Below are positions 46,119 to 59,953 of a DNA stretch of 64,000 nt, one piece after another. This stretch comes from Micromonospora lupini str. Lupac 08 (GTDB taxonomy: Bacteria; Actinomycetota; Actinomycetes; Mycobacteriales; Micromonosporaceae). Below the pieces are notes generated by a model. The model made no database searches and had not been told where the DNA came from. It saw only the letters and a program-made list of their open reading frames with translations. The position numbers and the translations under genes are program-made. How positions within the stretch are numbered: position 1 is the first letter of the stretch; each line of letters starts with the position of its first letter. The stretch covers positions 7,018,514 through 7,082,513 of the forward strand of contig NZ_HF570108.1 in assembly GCF_000297395.2 (NCBI RefSeq). The letters are read 5' to 3'.

Positions 46119-46158
46119 ATGGCGGGGTGGCGTCCGAGTCCGGACGCCGCCCCGCCAT
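46119..46158 (-). terminator. Hairpin after the DUF6114-type gene
   Basis: 18-bp stem with one wobble: ATGGCGGGGTGGCGTCCG (46119-46136) and 46141-46158, with loop AGTC. It lies just past the stop (46166) of the minus-strand gene, so it probably terminates that transcript. No U-run. Confidence 0.7.
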
Positions 46159-46165
46159 GCTCCGG

Positions 46166-47752
46166 TTAGTGCAGCGTCTGTCGGAGGGTGGGCCGGCCGG
46201 TCAACGTGTGGCAGGAGATGAAGGCCAGGTCGATCTGCGGGTCGGTGAAGGTGAGCGGCAGCGGCGAGGTGATCGGGATGCCGTCCGGGAAGGGCAGGTC
46301 CGGAGTCAGGGTGACCTTGATGCCCAGGAACCGGCCGACGAACCGGGTCGCGTAGAAGGTCACGTCACCGTCGATTGTCAGCTCGTTCGTCTCGCTCAAC
46401 AACGAGCCTCCCGACGGCCCGGCTACCAGCAACGCGAAGTCGCTTGTCACCGCCTTGCTCATGGTGAACTTCAGCGCCTTCATCTCGCCGTTGGCGGTGT
46501 GTAGCGGCTCGACTCCCCGAAACCGCAGGTTCGTCATCACCACCTTGGAGCCGGTCAGCTTCGCCGGCGTGGCGGCGACCTTGGGCATGTCCGGGTCCGC
46601 CGCCAGCTTGGGCAGCGGCTTGCCGGGCTCGGCGGGCGCCGGCTTGGTCGGCTTGGGGCTGACGCACGGGGCGTCCGGGGTGGCGGTCGCCGTCCCGGTG
46701 GGGCGGGGTGTGGCGCTGGCGGTACGGGTGGGGGTGGCGCTCGGGGTGGCCGACTGGCCGGCTCGCGCGGCGCTGCTGGTGGGCTCGGCCTTGGCGACGG
46801 CGCTCGACTCGGTGGTGGACGGTTCCGCCTTGTCGTCGTCGCCGGTGAACAGGTCACCGATGCCGTCGACGATGTCGGTGAACAGGTTTCCGTCCGACTT
46901 CTCCGACGTGGCGCTGGGGGTCGGGCTCAGGCTCGGGCTGGCAGAGGGGGCGGCGGGTGTGCTGGACTGGGCCGACGACGAGGGCGTCGGGCAGGAAACC
47001 TCCGCCGCCCGCACCGGCGAAGCGCCGTCGATCGTCGTCAGACCCGCGCTGGCGAGGCTCATCAGGAGCAGCGTCACCACGTACGTCTTCGGGTCGCGGG
47101 CCATCGTCGACCTGGTCTGCGGTGCGTCCGGCTCGATGACGGGCAGCGCCTCCGTGGTGTCGCTCGCCGGCTGGGCCGGCGCCGGCTCGCGCAGCGTTCT
47201 GCGCGCCTGTGGTAGGACGTCGGTGAGCGGCCCGGTCGCCTCGTCCTCCCACTCCCGCGCCGGCAGGAGCTCGTCGACAAGCGGAGGTTCGTCGGAGGTC
47301 TCACCGTCGTCGGCCAGCGGGCCGTCCGGCTCATCGGCGGCAGGGGGCGGCACCGCCGCAGCGCGCTTGGCCGGCACCCAGGCGAAGCCGAGCGCGCTAC
47401 CGACCATGCCCAGCAGCATGCCGATGAAGAACCCGCCGAGGTTGACTCCGATCAGCGAGTAGACCGCGGTCACCGCACCGACGACAGCGTAGAAGATCCG
47501 CTGTGCCGGGCTGAGCCACATCAGCAGGCCGCAGGTGACCAGGATGGCGGGGATCAACCAGGAAAGGAAGCCGGTCGGCCCCATCTGCAAGGTCAGCCCG
47601 GCCAGGCTGACTTTGGTGGTGCCGAGGATCTCCACTCCGGCCAGGAGGGTGAAGAGGCCACCCCAGAATGGCCGGGACCGCCGCCAGCGGCGGAAACCGC
47701 GCCAGGCCCGACCGACACGGCCGGGTTGTGCGCGATGAGTGGCGGTCGACAC
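46166..47752 (-). CDS. DUF6114-like membrane protein with long C-terminal extension
   Basis: 528 residues from the GTG at 47752 (AGGAGG six bases upstream). The first ~135 residues are the DUF6114 part with about four helices (PFWGGLFTLLAGVEILGTTKVSLAGL and FFIGMLLGMVGSALGFAWVP). An acidic linker follows. A second membrane or signal-like segment (KTYVVTLLLMSLASAGLT) at ~225 is followed by a long Ser/Thr/Pro-rich region. Residues ~390-528 form a folded domain (KLTGSKVVMTNLRFRGVEPLH and SKAVTSDFALLVAG) of unknown function. It is downstream of the DUF6230 gene on the same strand, the usual pairing. Confidence 0.82.
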   Translation of the reverse strand: MSTATHRAQPGRVGRAWRGFRRWRRSRPFWGGLFTLLAGVEILGTTKVSLAGLTLQMGPTGFLSWLIPAILVTCGLLMWLSPAQRIFYAVVGAVTAVYSLIGVNLGGFFIGMLLGMVGSALGFAWVPAKRAAAVPPPAADEPDGPLADDGETSDEPPLVDELLPAREWEDEATGPLTDVLPQARRTLREPAPAQPASDTTEALPVIEPDAPQTRSTMARDPKTYVVTLLLMSLASAGLTTIDGASPVRAAEVSCPTPSSSAQSSTPAAPSASPSLSPTPSATSEKSDGNLFTDIVDGIGDLFTGDDDKAEPSTTESSAVAKAEPTSSAARAGQSATPSATPTRTASATPRPTGTATATPDAPCVSPKPTKPAPAEPGKPLPKLAADPDMPKVAATPAKLTGSKVVMTNLRFRGVEPLHTANGEMKALKFTMSKAVTSDFALLVAGPSGGSLLSETNELTIDGDVTFYATRFVGRFLGIKVTLTPDLPFPDGIPITSPLPLTFTDPQIDLAFISCHTLTGRPTLRQTLH

Positions 47753-47786
47753 GTACGTCCTCCTGGGGTGGAAGGGATGGGCAGGA

Positions 47787-47822
47787 CCGAGGCTCGCGAA
47801 GGTCGCCCCTCGCGAGCCTCGG
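47787..47822 (-). promoter_or_regulatory. Hairpin between the DUF6230 and DUF6114 genes
   Basis: Perfect 13-bp stem CCGAGGCTCGCGA (47787-47799) and TCGCGAGCCTCGG (47810-47822) in the 77-base gap. It follows the DUF6230 stop directly, so it may reduce read-through into the DUF6114 gene and give uneven expression of the two. Confidence 0.65.
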
Positions 47823-47829
47823 GGTCAGC

Positions 47830-48444
47830 TCAGAAGCATTCCTTGGCCTCGGCGCCGACGTTGACCTTCAACTTGAGGCCGGTCAGTGTGAAGGTGCCGG
47901 CGGTGGTGTAACGCGCGACCTGCTCAAGGTCCTTGATGTTCACGTGCGTGGCGTCCTGGCCGAACGAGCCGGCCGGCGCCGGGCCGAGGTCGCTGGCGTC
48001 CTTACCGATGTTGATATTGGTGAACTCGGCGTCGCCCTCGAGCGACTCCATCGCGATCAGCAGGTTCTTGGCCACGGCCTCCTTGCCGGGGCCACCGTCG
48101 CCGGCGTTGATGGTCAGCACAATCTTGGGCAGACCGGGCACGGAGGCGTCGACCGACTGACACAGTTTGGTCAGGTGAGCCTCGCCGATCTCCGACATGG
48201 CCACCGGGACGATCTTGCCGTCCTTGGTGGTGACCACACCGCCGTACTGCTTAAAGCCGTCGCCGTCGAGCTCGGAGGCGGAGATCTTGAACGGCTTGCC
48301 GGCGACGGTGATGTTGGCGGCGATGGCGCCGTTGGCCATGCCGAAGACGATGCCGCCGGCAGCGACCGCAGCGGGAACCATCATGGCAGCGAAGCGACGC
48401 CAGCGGGTGCCACCCTGCGCCTGACGGGTTTCCGAATCCTTCAC
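47830..48444 (-). CDS. DUF6230 family secreted/membrane-anchored protein
   Basis: 204 residues from the GTG at 48444 (GAGGAGGA five bases upstream). One N-terminal hydrophobic segment (FAAMMVPAAVAAGGIVFGMANGAIA) then a beta-rich domain starting ANITVAGKPFKISASELDGDGFKQYGG, the typical DUF6230 start. Two cysteines (KLCQ and the penultimate Cys of KECF). Family proteins are paired with DUF6114 membrane proteins in actinobacteria; their function is not established. Confidence 0.85.
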   Translation of the reverse strand: MKDSETRQAQGGTRWRRFAAMMVPAAVAAGGIVFGMANGAIAANITVAGKPFKISASELDGDGFKQYGGVVTTKDGKIVPVAMSEIGEAHLTKLCQSVDASVPGLPKIVLTINAGDGGPGKEAVAKNLLIAMESLEGDAEFTNINIGKDASDLGPAPAGSFGQDATHVNIKDLEQVARYTTAGTFTLTGLKLKVNVGAEAKECF

Positions 48445-48827
48445 GGGTCCTCCTCGAACCGGGGGTCACCGATCGCAATCGCGACTCGGGACTGCGGGAA
48501 AGCACGTGGCCGCTGCGGCCGCTCCGGGGACGGTCGGCGGATCGGCAGTGTGCGGATTGGATGCTCTCGCGAAGCGACCTACCTCACAAGGGCGCTGCTA
48601 CTGGCCGGTAACCCGCTCTGGGCACCAAGATCACGGGTCGTCACCGTCAGTCAGCCTCAGGGCGGCTCCGTCGCGCCGCAAAGCGACTGAATTGCGACGG
48701 ATACCCGCAAGGTTTTCACCGTATGTAGTGGTGACACAGCCTTGTTACATTTGCGTAACGCCGGGCTGAAAAACCGCTGAAGATGAGCCGCCACTCATCC
48801 GTACGGCTGAGCCGGCCCGATATGGCG
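48445..48827. other. Intergenic region upstream of the DUF6230 gene
   Basis: 383 bases between the DUF6230 start and the end of nudC (both on the minus strand). No gene is seen. It includes an inverted repeat TGTTAC-ATTTGC-GTAACG (arms GTTAC 48744-48748 and GTAAC 48755-48759) that could be a regulator site, and long stretches compatible with a 5' leader. No riboswitch was recognised. Confidence 0.5.
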
Positions 48828-49748
48828 TCAGTGCGCCTCGGCAAGCCAGTCGCTCAGCAGGTGGTGATCGATCGAGTCGACCCGACCGAGCCGACGACCT
48901 CCCGCGACCCGCTCCCGCAGCTCCGCCCGGGTGAACCAGCGCGCCTCCAGCAGCTCCACGCCGTCCACGCGCACCTCGTCGGACGTCGCGGTGGCACGGA
49001 AGCCCACCATCAGCCCGGCGGGGAACGGCCACGCCTGCGACCCCTGGTAGGTCACGTCGGTGACAGTGATCCCGGCCTCCTCGGCCATCTCCCGGCGGAC
49101 CGCGTCCTCCAGGCTCTCGCCGACCTCGACGAAGCCCGCAAGCGTCGAGTAGGAGTCCTCCGCGGCGCCCGCGTGCCGGGCCAGCAGGCAGCGTTCCGGC
49201 GAGCCGGGCGCCTCGACCAGCACGATGATCGCCGGTTCGATCCGGGGGAACAGCAGCCGACCACACTCCGCGCCGGAACAGGTCCGCACATGCCCGCCAC
49301 CGCCGGCGACGGCCGCCGCGCCGCAGGTGCCGCAGTAACGCTGCTGCCGGTGCCAGTGCAGCAACCCCCGGGCGTACGCCTGGACCGCCGCGCCGGCCGG
49401 GTCGAGCCGCCCGACCAGGGCCCGTACGTCGACCGCCCGCACCGCGCCCGCCATCTCGACGGCGGCGGGCTCGCTCAGTCCGGAGAGGTCGACGGCGAAC
49501 ACCGCCACGCCCCCGTCGAGCCCCAGGAAGACGGTCTCCTCGGCGGCGGTCCGGACGAGGGACGCGCGGTCGCCCGTCAACCAGACCGGACCGTCCCCGT
49601 CGACCAGGCAGCGGTCCCGCCACAACGGCAACACCACACTTGTCGGCTCGCTCAGCAACGCGTCCAGCCGAGCCGGATCGGTACGCAGCGCGCCCGCCCG
49701 GTCCAGCCAACCGCCGCCGTACGCCAACACCCGCTCCGCAGCGTCCAC
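48828..49748 (-). CDS. nudC: NAD(+)/NADH diphosphatase (Nudix, NudC)
   Basis: 306 residues from the GTG at 49748 (VDAAERVLAYGGGWLDRAG); the frame extends to an ATG at 49910, but that extension is low-complexity with tandem DNA repeats. A zinc ribbon (YCGTCG and CSGAECG, four Cys) precedes the Nudix box GFVEVGESLEDAVRREMAEEAGI. The NudC fingerprint follows as SQAWPFPAGLM. It hydrolyses NADH/NAD+ to NMN and AMP and may deNADylate RNA. It is divergent from the VanW gene. Confidence 0.93.
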   Translation of the reverse strand: MDAAERVLAYGGGWLDRAGALRTDPARLDALLSEPTSVVLPLWRDRCLVDGDGPVWLTGDRASLVRTAAEETVFLGLDGGVAVFAVDLSGLSEPAAVEMAGAVRAVDVRALVGRLDPAGAAVQAYARGLLHWHRQQRYCGTCGAAAVAGGGGHVRTCSGAECGRLLFPRIEPAIIVLVEAPGSPERCLLARHAGAAEDSYSTLAGFVEVGESLEDAVRREMAEEAGITVTDVTYQGSQAWPFPAGLMVGFRATATSDEVRVDGVELLEARWFTRAELRERVAGGRRLGRVDSIDHHLLSDWLAEAH

Positions 49749-49972
49749 CCCGCCACCGTGCCACGACGGCGACCCGGCGTCGGCACCGCCCCCGGCTCCG
49801 GCCCCGCCCTGGCTTGCCACCGGCCCTGGCTTGCCACCGGCCCAGCGACACGCCGAACGACACGCGGTGGCAGCGCAGACCGGGCGCAGCCCGCGCGGAC
49901 GGCCGAGCATTGGTTACCGTGGTGTCCTCCGGGAGGGGGGACCTCCCGTGGCACCTGGCGATCGAGGTTGCA

Positions 49973-51793
49973 GTGACGCTGTACGGCGACAAACATCCAC
50001 CCGCCGACGACCGGCCCACCGTGCTGGTCACCGCGGTCACCTGGCCGGACGAGCCGGAGGCGGTCACGCCGCCCACGGCCACCGGCGGGCCGGACAACGG
50101 GGGACGCCGTCCCCGCCGGGTGCGGATGCTCGTCGCGACCGGCGTCACCGGCGGCGTCCTCGCCGCCGTGGCGGGCGCCGGCGCCTGGGCGTACGCGGGG
50201 GACGTGCCCCGGGGCACCAGCGTGCTCGGCACCGAGCTGGGCGGTCGGAGCCGCGGCGCCGCCGATCGGGAGTTGCGAGCTGAACTGGACCGGCGGGCGG
50301 CGGCCCTCGCCGCGCCACTGCGGATCACGGTCGGGGAGCGCACCGCCGAGATCAAGCCCGCCGACGTGGGGCTGGGCGTCGACGTGGTGGCCACCGTGGC
50401 CGCGGCCGCCGAGGCCGACGCGCACCCGGTCAGTCGGCTGGTCGGCTCCCGGACCGTCGACCCGGTGGTCACCATCGACACCGACCGGCTGGACGCGGCC
50501 CTGCGCACGGTGCTCGGCGACCAGGTCCGTCCGATGACGATGCCGGCCATCACCTACCAGGGCACCACCCCGAAGGTCGTACGCCCCAAGCCGGGCCTCG
50601 CGTTCGACACGCAGCGCTCCGCCGAGGCCGTCCGCACCGGGTGGTTGGCCGGCACCCCGGTCACCGTGCCGCTTGTGGAGAGCCAGCCGGCGACCACCGC
50701 CGAGGAGCTGGACCGGCTGGTCGGCGAGCTGGCCAAGCCGGCCGTCGCCGCGCCGGTCACCCTGCGCACCGACAGGGGGTCGGTGCGGGTGCCGCCGGCG
50801 GCCATCGCGAAGAGCCTCCGGTTCACCGCCGACAAGGCCGGCAAGCTCACCCCGGCGGTCGACGTCAAGCGGCTGCGCGCGGCCCTCGGCGACAGCCTGA
50901 ACGCGATCGAGGTGCCGCCGAAGGACGCGTCGATGACCATCGCCGGGGGCCGGCCCAAGGTCACCGACGGCCGCGCCGGCCAGCAGCTCGACACCGCGAC
51001 CCTGGGTCGTGACCTGTTGGCCGTGCTGCCGAAGTCCGACGGACGCGAGGTGACCGGCGAGCTGAAGCCGACACCGCCGGAGCTGACCGCGGAGAAGCTG
51101 GCCGGTCTGGGCATCAAGGAGCGGGTCTCCACCTTCACCACGCGGTTCACCGGTGGCATGGCGTCGTCGCGCAGTCAGAACATCGCCACCATCGCCAAGG
51201 AGGTGGACGGCACGATCGTGCTGCCGGGGAAGACGTTCTCCCTGAACGGGCACACCGGCGAACGCGGCTACGCGCAGGGCTACCGGGACGCGCCGGTCAT
51301 CCTGGACGGCAAGCTGGTGCCGGGCGTCGGCGGTGGCACCTCGCAGTTCACCACCACCCTGTTCAACGCCACCTACTACGCGGGCCTGGAGGACGTCGAG
51401 CACAAGCCGCACTCGTACTGGTTCGACAGGTACCCGGCCGTCATCGAGTCGACCATCTTCTGGCCGAGCCTGGACTTCAAGTTCCGCAACAACACCGACC
51501 ACGGCCTGCTGATCGACACCTCGTACACGTCGAGTTCGGTGACCGTCTCGATCTGGAGCACGAAGATCTACGACAGCGTGAAGACGGAGTACGGCCCTCG
51601 GCGCAACATCACCACGCCGAAGGTCATCCACCTGGAACCCGGCCCGTCGTGCATTCCGAGCAACGGCATCAACGGCTTCGCCCAGGACGCGTTCCGCGTC
51701 ATCAAGAAGGGCGGCGTGGTCGTCAAGCGGGAGAAGTTCACCTGGCGCTACGACGCGGAGCCCCGCTACGTCTGCGGCCCCAAGCCCTCCTGA
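49973..51793 (+). CDS. VanW-family cell-surface protein
   Basis: 606 residues from the GTG at 49973 with GAGG upstream. A ~55-residue cytoplasmic N-terminus precedes one membrane segment (MLVATGVTGGVLAAVAGAGAWAYA). Outside, ~330 residues hold repeated YoaR-like putative peptidoglycan-binding domains (e.g. TVGERTAEIKPADVGLGVD and ITYQGTTPKVVRPKPGLAFD). The VanW domain is at ~400-520 (FTTRFTGGMASSRSQNIA, LPGKTFSLNGHTGERGYAQG, VGGGTSQFTTTLFNATYYAG). Despite the name, these proteins are not shown to confer vancomycin resistance. Confidence 0.9.
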   Translation: MTLYGDKHPPADDRPTVLVTAVTWPDEPEAVTPPTATGGPDNGGRRPRRVRMLVATGVTGGVLAAVAGAGAWAYAGDVPRGTSVLGTELGGRSRGAADRELRAELDRRAAALAAPLRITVGERTAEIKPADVGLGVDVVATVAAAAEADAHPVSRLVGSRTVDPVVTIDTDRLDAALRTVLGDQVRPMTMPAITYQGTTPKVVRPKPGLAFDTQRSAEAVRTGWLAGTPVTVPLVESQPATTAEELDRLVGELAKPAVAAPVTLRTDRGSVRVPPAAIAKSLRFTADKAGKLTPAVDVKRLRAALGDSLNAIEVPPKDASMTIAGGRPKVTDGRAGQQLDTATLGRDLLAVLPKSDGREVTGELKPTPPELTAEKLAGLGIKERVSTFTTRFTGGMASSRSQNIATIAKEVDGTIVLPGKTFSLNGHTGERGYAQGYRDAPVILDGKLVPGVGGGTSQFTTTLFNATYYAGLEDVEHKPHSYWFDRYPAVIESTIFWPSLDFKFRNNTDHGLLIDTSYTSSSVTVSIWSTKIYDSVKTEYGPRRNITTPKVIHLEPGPSCIPSNGINGFAQDAFRVIKKGGVVVKREKFTWRYDAEPRYVCGPKPS

Positions 51794-51854
51794 GCCTCCC
51801 CGGCCGTCCTGAGCGTCGGCGCGTGCACAGCCGTCAGAAGCGCGCGCACTGCGG

Positions 51855-52811
51855 TCAGAAGGTGGCGATGGGATTGACCGGGCTGCCGGACGTGCCGACG
51901 AAGCGGACCGGCGCGACCGCGAGCTGGAAGTCCCACTGGCCCAGCTCGGCGGCCGTCGCCAGGCACGCCTCCAGGTCGCAGTTGTCGAGCAGCCACAGCC
52001 CCATCGCGACGAGGCTCACGGCGTGCACCGGCATCAGCACGTCGTCGTACCCCGACGGCTGGACGTCCTGCGGGGTGTCGGCGCCGATCAGCGCGACCCC
52101 GCGTTCGTGCAGCCACGGCAGGCAGGACGCGTGCCAGCCGGCCTGCGTGAAGCCGCTTGCCACACCGGATTCGTGCCGGAATCGGCCGTAGCCGGTCCGC
52201 AGGAGCACCGCGTCGCCGGCTCGCACCCGGACTCCCTGGCGACGTTCGGCCTCTTCGAGATCATCGGGAAAGACACCCTCGCCCGGTTCCAGCCACGGCA
52301 CACCGCGGGCCCCCGCGACGTCCAGCAGGACGCCACGCGTGACGATTCCGTTCGCCGCCGCCGTGACTGCCGCCCACGCCGATCCCGTTCCGGTGTCGAC
52401 AAGCGAGTGCGACCGGCCGTTGTACATCATGCCGTCCCAGAAGAGGTGGCACGGCGAGTCGATGTGCGTGATGGTGTTGCCGTGGAAGGTCATGCCGAGC
52501 CGCTCCGTCGAGAAGCCCCATCGCCGGTCGGCGTGGAAGGCTGCCACCGGCATGTTCTCGGCGCCCGGCATGTCGGCGGCACACGGGCACGAGGTGGTGG
52601 ACCGCTCCATCTCCTCCGGTACGGCGACCTCCCACGCACAGGACACGCTCCTGCCGTGGCGTACGGCCCGCGCCGCCGCCAGCCGTACGTCGTCGGTGAT
52701 GTGGTTCAGGGTGCCCAGCTCGTCGTCGTCACCCCACCGCCCCCAGTTCGACAGCGTGTCGAAGTATCCGAGCACGTCGTCCTGAGTGGGCATCGGTCGC
52801 TGTGCGGTCAT
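51855..52811 (-). CDS. Cyclase family protein (kynurenine formamidase-like)
   Basis: 318 residues from the ATG at 52811 (GAGG upstream). It has the cyclase fold zinc-site motif in HGNTITHIDSPCHLFWDG (HxxxTHxDxPxH) and the DAVLLRTGYGRF and GADTPQDVQPSGYD segments typical of PF04199. Family members hydrolyse amides such as N-formylkynurenine or related compounds. The substrate here is unknown. Confidence 0.88.
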   Translation of the reverse strand: MTAQRPMPTQDDVLGYFDTLSNWGRWGDDDELGTLNHITDDVRLAAARAVRHGRSVSCAWEVAVPEEMERSTTSCPCAADMPGAENMPVAAFHADRRWGFSTERLGMTFHGNTITHIDSPCHLFWDGMMYNGRSHSLVDTGTGSAWAAVTAAANGIVTRGVLLDVAGARGVPWLEPGEGVFPDDLEEAERRQGVRVRAGDAVLLRTGYGRFRHESGVASGFTQAGWHASCLPWLHERGVALIGADTPQDVQPSGYDDVLMPVHAVSLVAMGLWLLDNCDLEACLATAAELGQWDFQLAVAPVRFVGTSGSPVNPIATF

Positions 52812-52831
52812 CCCCGCCTCGACTCCTCCGG

Positions 52832-53062
52832 TCACGCGGTCTGATCCTTCCCATCGGCTGACGGCATCGGAATCATCCGCTGTTCCTGTACTCGGATCTC
52901 GGCCCGGTACCGGGTCGCGGCCGGGTGCCACATCTCCTCGAACGGCCCCATGACCTCACCACCGACTCCGCGGCGACGACCACGGACCCCCAGCCAGGCC
53001 AGCGCGCCCAGCACCGCGGCCACGCACCAGGCGAACACCAGGAGGATCAGGATGTCATCCAC
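52832..53062 (-). CDS. Small single-pass membrane protein
   Basis: 76 residues from the GTG at 53062. One N-terminal helix (DDILILLVFAWCVAAVLGALAWLGV) is followed by a basic stop-transfer stretch (RGRRRG) and a soluble tail ending PMPSADGKDQTA. It lies 20 bases upstream of the cyclase start on the same strand and is probably cotranscribed with it. Function unknown. Confidence 0.6.
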   Translation of the reverse strand: MDDILILLVFAWCVAAVLGALAWLGVRGRRRGVGGEVMGPFEEMWHPAATRYRAEIRVQEQRMIPMPSADGKDQTA

Positions 53063-53119
53063 CGGGCCGAGCCTAGGCCAGGCGCCGGCCGCCGGCATCG
53101 GTGCCCGGGGCGGAAACGC

Positions 53120-53154
53120 AGAAAAGCCCACCCCGAATCGGGGTGGGCTTTTCT
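53120..53154 (-). terminator. rRNA operon terminator
   Basis: Perfect 15-bp stem AGAAAAGCCCACCCC (53120-53134) and 53140-53154, with a GAATC loop. On the minus strand the stem ends in TTTTCT. It is 8 bases beyond the 3' end of the 5S rRNA. Confidence 0.95.
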
Positions 53155-53162
53155 GAAAGATT

Positions 53163-53280
53163 GTCCGGCGGTGTCCTACTCTCCCACACCCTCACGAGTG
53201 CAGTACCATCGGCGCTGGAGGGCTTAGCTTCCGGGTTCGGAATGTAACCGGGCGTTTCCCCTCCGCCATGACCGCCGTAA
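53163..53280 (-). rRNA. rrf: 5S ribosomal RNA
   Basis: About 117 nt on the minus strand, beginning GTTACGGCGGTCATGGCGG and ending in TAGGACACCGCCGGAC. It has the conserved CCGAACCCGGAAG segment of helix III/loop B. Last gene of the rRNA operon. Ends estimated. Confidence 0.96.
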
Positions 53281-53367
53281 CTCTATGAACATGTCAAACA
53301 ACCCCGGCACACAGTCACGGGTGTTCGCTTGTTCAGAGTTGCACAGTGGACGCGTAGCAGCTTAGTA

Positions 53368-58372
<5,005 letters not shown>

Positions 58373-58495
58373 ATTAGTTGAACAGCATCCTGACAACAAA
58401 CAAATGTTGCCAAAGGAATCCCAACCAGCCAAACCAAAAAGGCATGACCAGTCCGGGGTATAAATCATAATTGGCACTGGCTTTACAAGCACCCT

Positions 58496-58515
58496 GTTGA
58501 GTTCTCAAAGAACAA
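58496..58515 (-). promoter_or_regulatory. boxA antitermination site in the rRNA leader
   Basis: The minus strand reads TTGTTCTTTGAGAACTCAAC, matching the actinobacterial rRNA boxA (NusB/S10 binding) seen in the leaders of mycobacterial and streptomycete rRNA operons. It lies ~125 bases before the 16S start. Confidence 0.7.
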
Positions 58516-58607
58516 CCACACACCGATCAGAGGACCCAACCTGTGGGCCACCATCCCTGGGCTTTTCGTTCTGTGTCCCCGCCGCTCTCGCGCCGGGCAC
58601 TTTTGCT

Positions 58608-58636
58608 ACGTTACCTTACCGTCTTCGCCGTGTCAA
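58608..58636 (-). promoter_or_regulatory. rRNA promoter P2
   Basis: On the minus strand, TTGACA (58631-58636) and TAACGT (58608-58613) are separated by 17 bases. This is a near-consensus housekeeping sigma promoter, about 235 bases before the 16S gene. Confidence 0.82.
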
Positions 58637-58947
58637 ACCGTGTGTCCCGGTCTGTCGTGCTTCGTACGGGTTGGTCCCGGCGCACTCACGCAGCAGCGAA
58701 CCGCTGCGTCAGGTCGTCGGATTCGGCAGGCCGGCCGCTGCGGTCTCCCGCAGTCTCGCCCGGTTCCCTGCCGGTCGTGAACCTTACCCGGTCGGTTCCG
58801 CTGCACCAAATCCGCCTCGCGGCTGATCCGGTGAGCCCCGCCCGAACCGTGTCCGCAGAGGCGAACCCCTGCCTGACCCGGCTGCCTGCCCGATCCGGTG
58901 CTCCAGGTCTTTCGCCCTGTTTGCCCCGTTCCGCGCTGGCAGAGAGA

Positions 58948-58977
58948 AAGTTACGCGTCCGTGGGTTTGATCGTCAA
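58948..58977 (-). promoter_or_regulatory. rRNA promoter P1
   Basis: On the minus strand, TTGACG (58972-58977) and TAACTT (58948-58953) with an 18-base spacer. It is ~310 bases upstream of P2 and 575 bases before the 16S start. Between the two promoters no gene is seen; GC is ordinary. Confidence 0.72.
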
Positions 58978-59060
58978 ATCGACGGGTAGCGTCCCGCGTC
59001 ACACTCGTTCCCCTCCGGGCCCGATCAACCGCGCGGAACCCCGCTGAGCTGCGTCGGAGG

Positions 59061-59315
59061 TCAGGAAGCCTGCCGTCGGCGGGCCGCGAACCAGGCTCGG
59101 ACGCCGAGCACGCCGACGGTGGTCCCGATGGCCAGGGACGCGGCGATCAGCAGGGCGTGCACCCACAGGAAGCCGGTGGCGGCGCCGTCCGCCACGGTGC
59201 CGGAGGCCCAGGATCGCGGGTCCTGCCAGATGGCGACGGCGAACCTCGGCCAGATCACCCAGGTCCAGATACCCACTCCGACCAGGAAGAGAGCCCACCC
59301 TCGCGACAGCACCAT
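59061..59315 (-). CDS. SCO4848-like small membrane protein
   Basis: 84 residues from the ATG at 59315 (MVLSRGWALFLVGVGIWTWVIW). Two membrane segments, the second LWVHALLIAASLAIGTTVGVLGV, and a basic C-terminus (WFAARRRQAS). The N-terminal pattern matches the conserved actinobacterial SCO4848 family, whose function is unknown. It sits upstream of the rRNA promoters. Confidence 0.75.
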   Translation of the reverse strand: MVLSRGWALFLVGVGIWTWVIWPRFAVAIWQDPRSWASGTVADGAATGFLWVHALLIAASLAIGTTVGVLGVRAWFAARRRQAS

Positions 59316-59479
59316 GGCAGCCGAGTATGCCAGCGGACCCGATCCACGAGCTGGCCGAGGACGCGACGGCCGGCCCGCGCCGCCGGCCGGGGCTCGCACC
59401 CCGGGTGGTCCGTTTCCGGCCGCCGTGGGGCGGGCACTGCGAAGGAGGACAGCTGACAACAGTCCCCCGGAGGTGCCCC

Positions 59480-59944
59480 GTGCAACCCTCGATCTTCAAT
59501 CCCTGGGCCTGGCGCGACCCTTCCGCCCTGGCCGGCGGATACACGCAGACCACCCCCTCGGCCACGCCGCCGGACGGCCCGGACGGCGCGCACGACGGCC
59601 CCGACGCTCCCGGCCCCGGCACTCCCGTCGACCTGGTCGGCTACCACGTGCAGGCGAGCGACGGGCGCATCGGCACGATCGACGAGGCGAGCGACGACGC
59701 GGACGCCGGACACCTGGTGGTGGACACCGGGCCGTGGATCCTCGGTCAGAAGGTGCTGCTGCCGGCCGGCACCGTGGAACGGGTCGACCACCTCGACCGT
59801 GTCGTGCACGTCGACCGGACGCGGCAGGAGATCAAGGACGCGCCGTCGTACGACCCGGAGTCGGCCGACCCGGAGTACCGGGACCGCGTCGGCAGGTACT
59901 ACACGGATCGTCACCTGCCACCCCAGCAGCGACACCCCGGGTAG
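59480..59944 (+). CDS. PRC-barrel domain protein
   Basis: 154 residues from the GTG at 59480 with GGAGG seven bases upstream. A Pro/Thr/Asp-rich N-terminus precedes the PRC-barrel (VDLVGYHVQASDGRIGTIDEAS and VVDTGPWILGQKVLLPAGTVERVD) and an acidic tail. PRC-barrel domains mediate protein-protein or RNA-related contacts; this one is widespread among actinobacteria as a stress-type protein, but its role is unknown. Confidence 0.85.
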   Translation: MQPSIFNPWAWRDPSALAGGYTQTTPSATPPDGPDGAHDGPDAPGPGTPVDLVGYHVQASDGRIGTIDEASDDADAGHLVVDTGPWILGQKVLLPAGTVERVDHLDRVVHVDRTRQEIKDAPSYDPESADPEYRDRVGRYYTDRHLPPQQRHPG

Positions 59945-59953
59945 TGTGAGGCC

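Noticed and set aside
48445..48790. Riboswitch (for example ydaO/c-di-AMP type) upstream of the DUF6230 gene
   Set aside because: The region is long enough but none of the conserved riboswitch core sequences could be recognised.
49749..49910. Longer nudC starting at the ATG at 49910
   Set aside because: The extra 54 codons are low-complexity and include a tandem DNA repeat (TGGCTTGCCACCGGC twice near 49810-49843); the conserved N-terminus begins at 49748.
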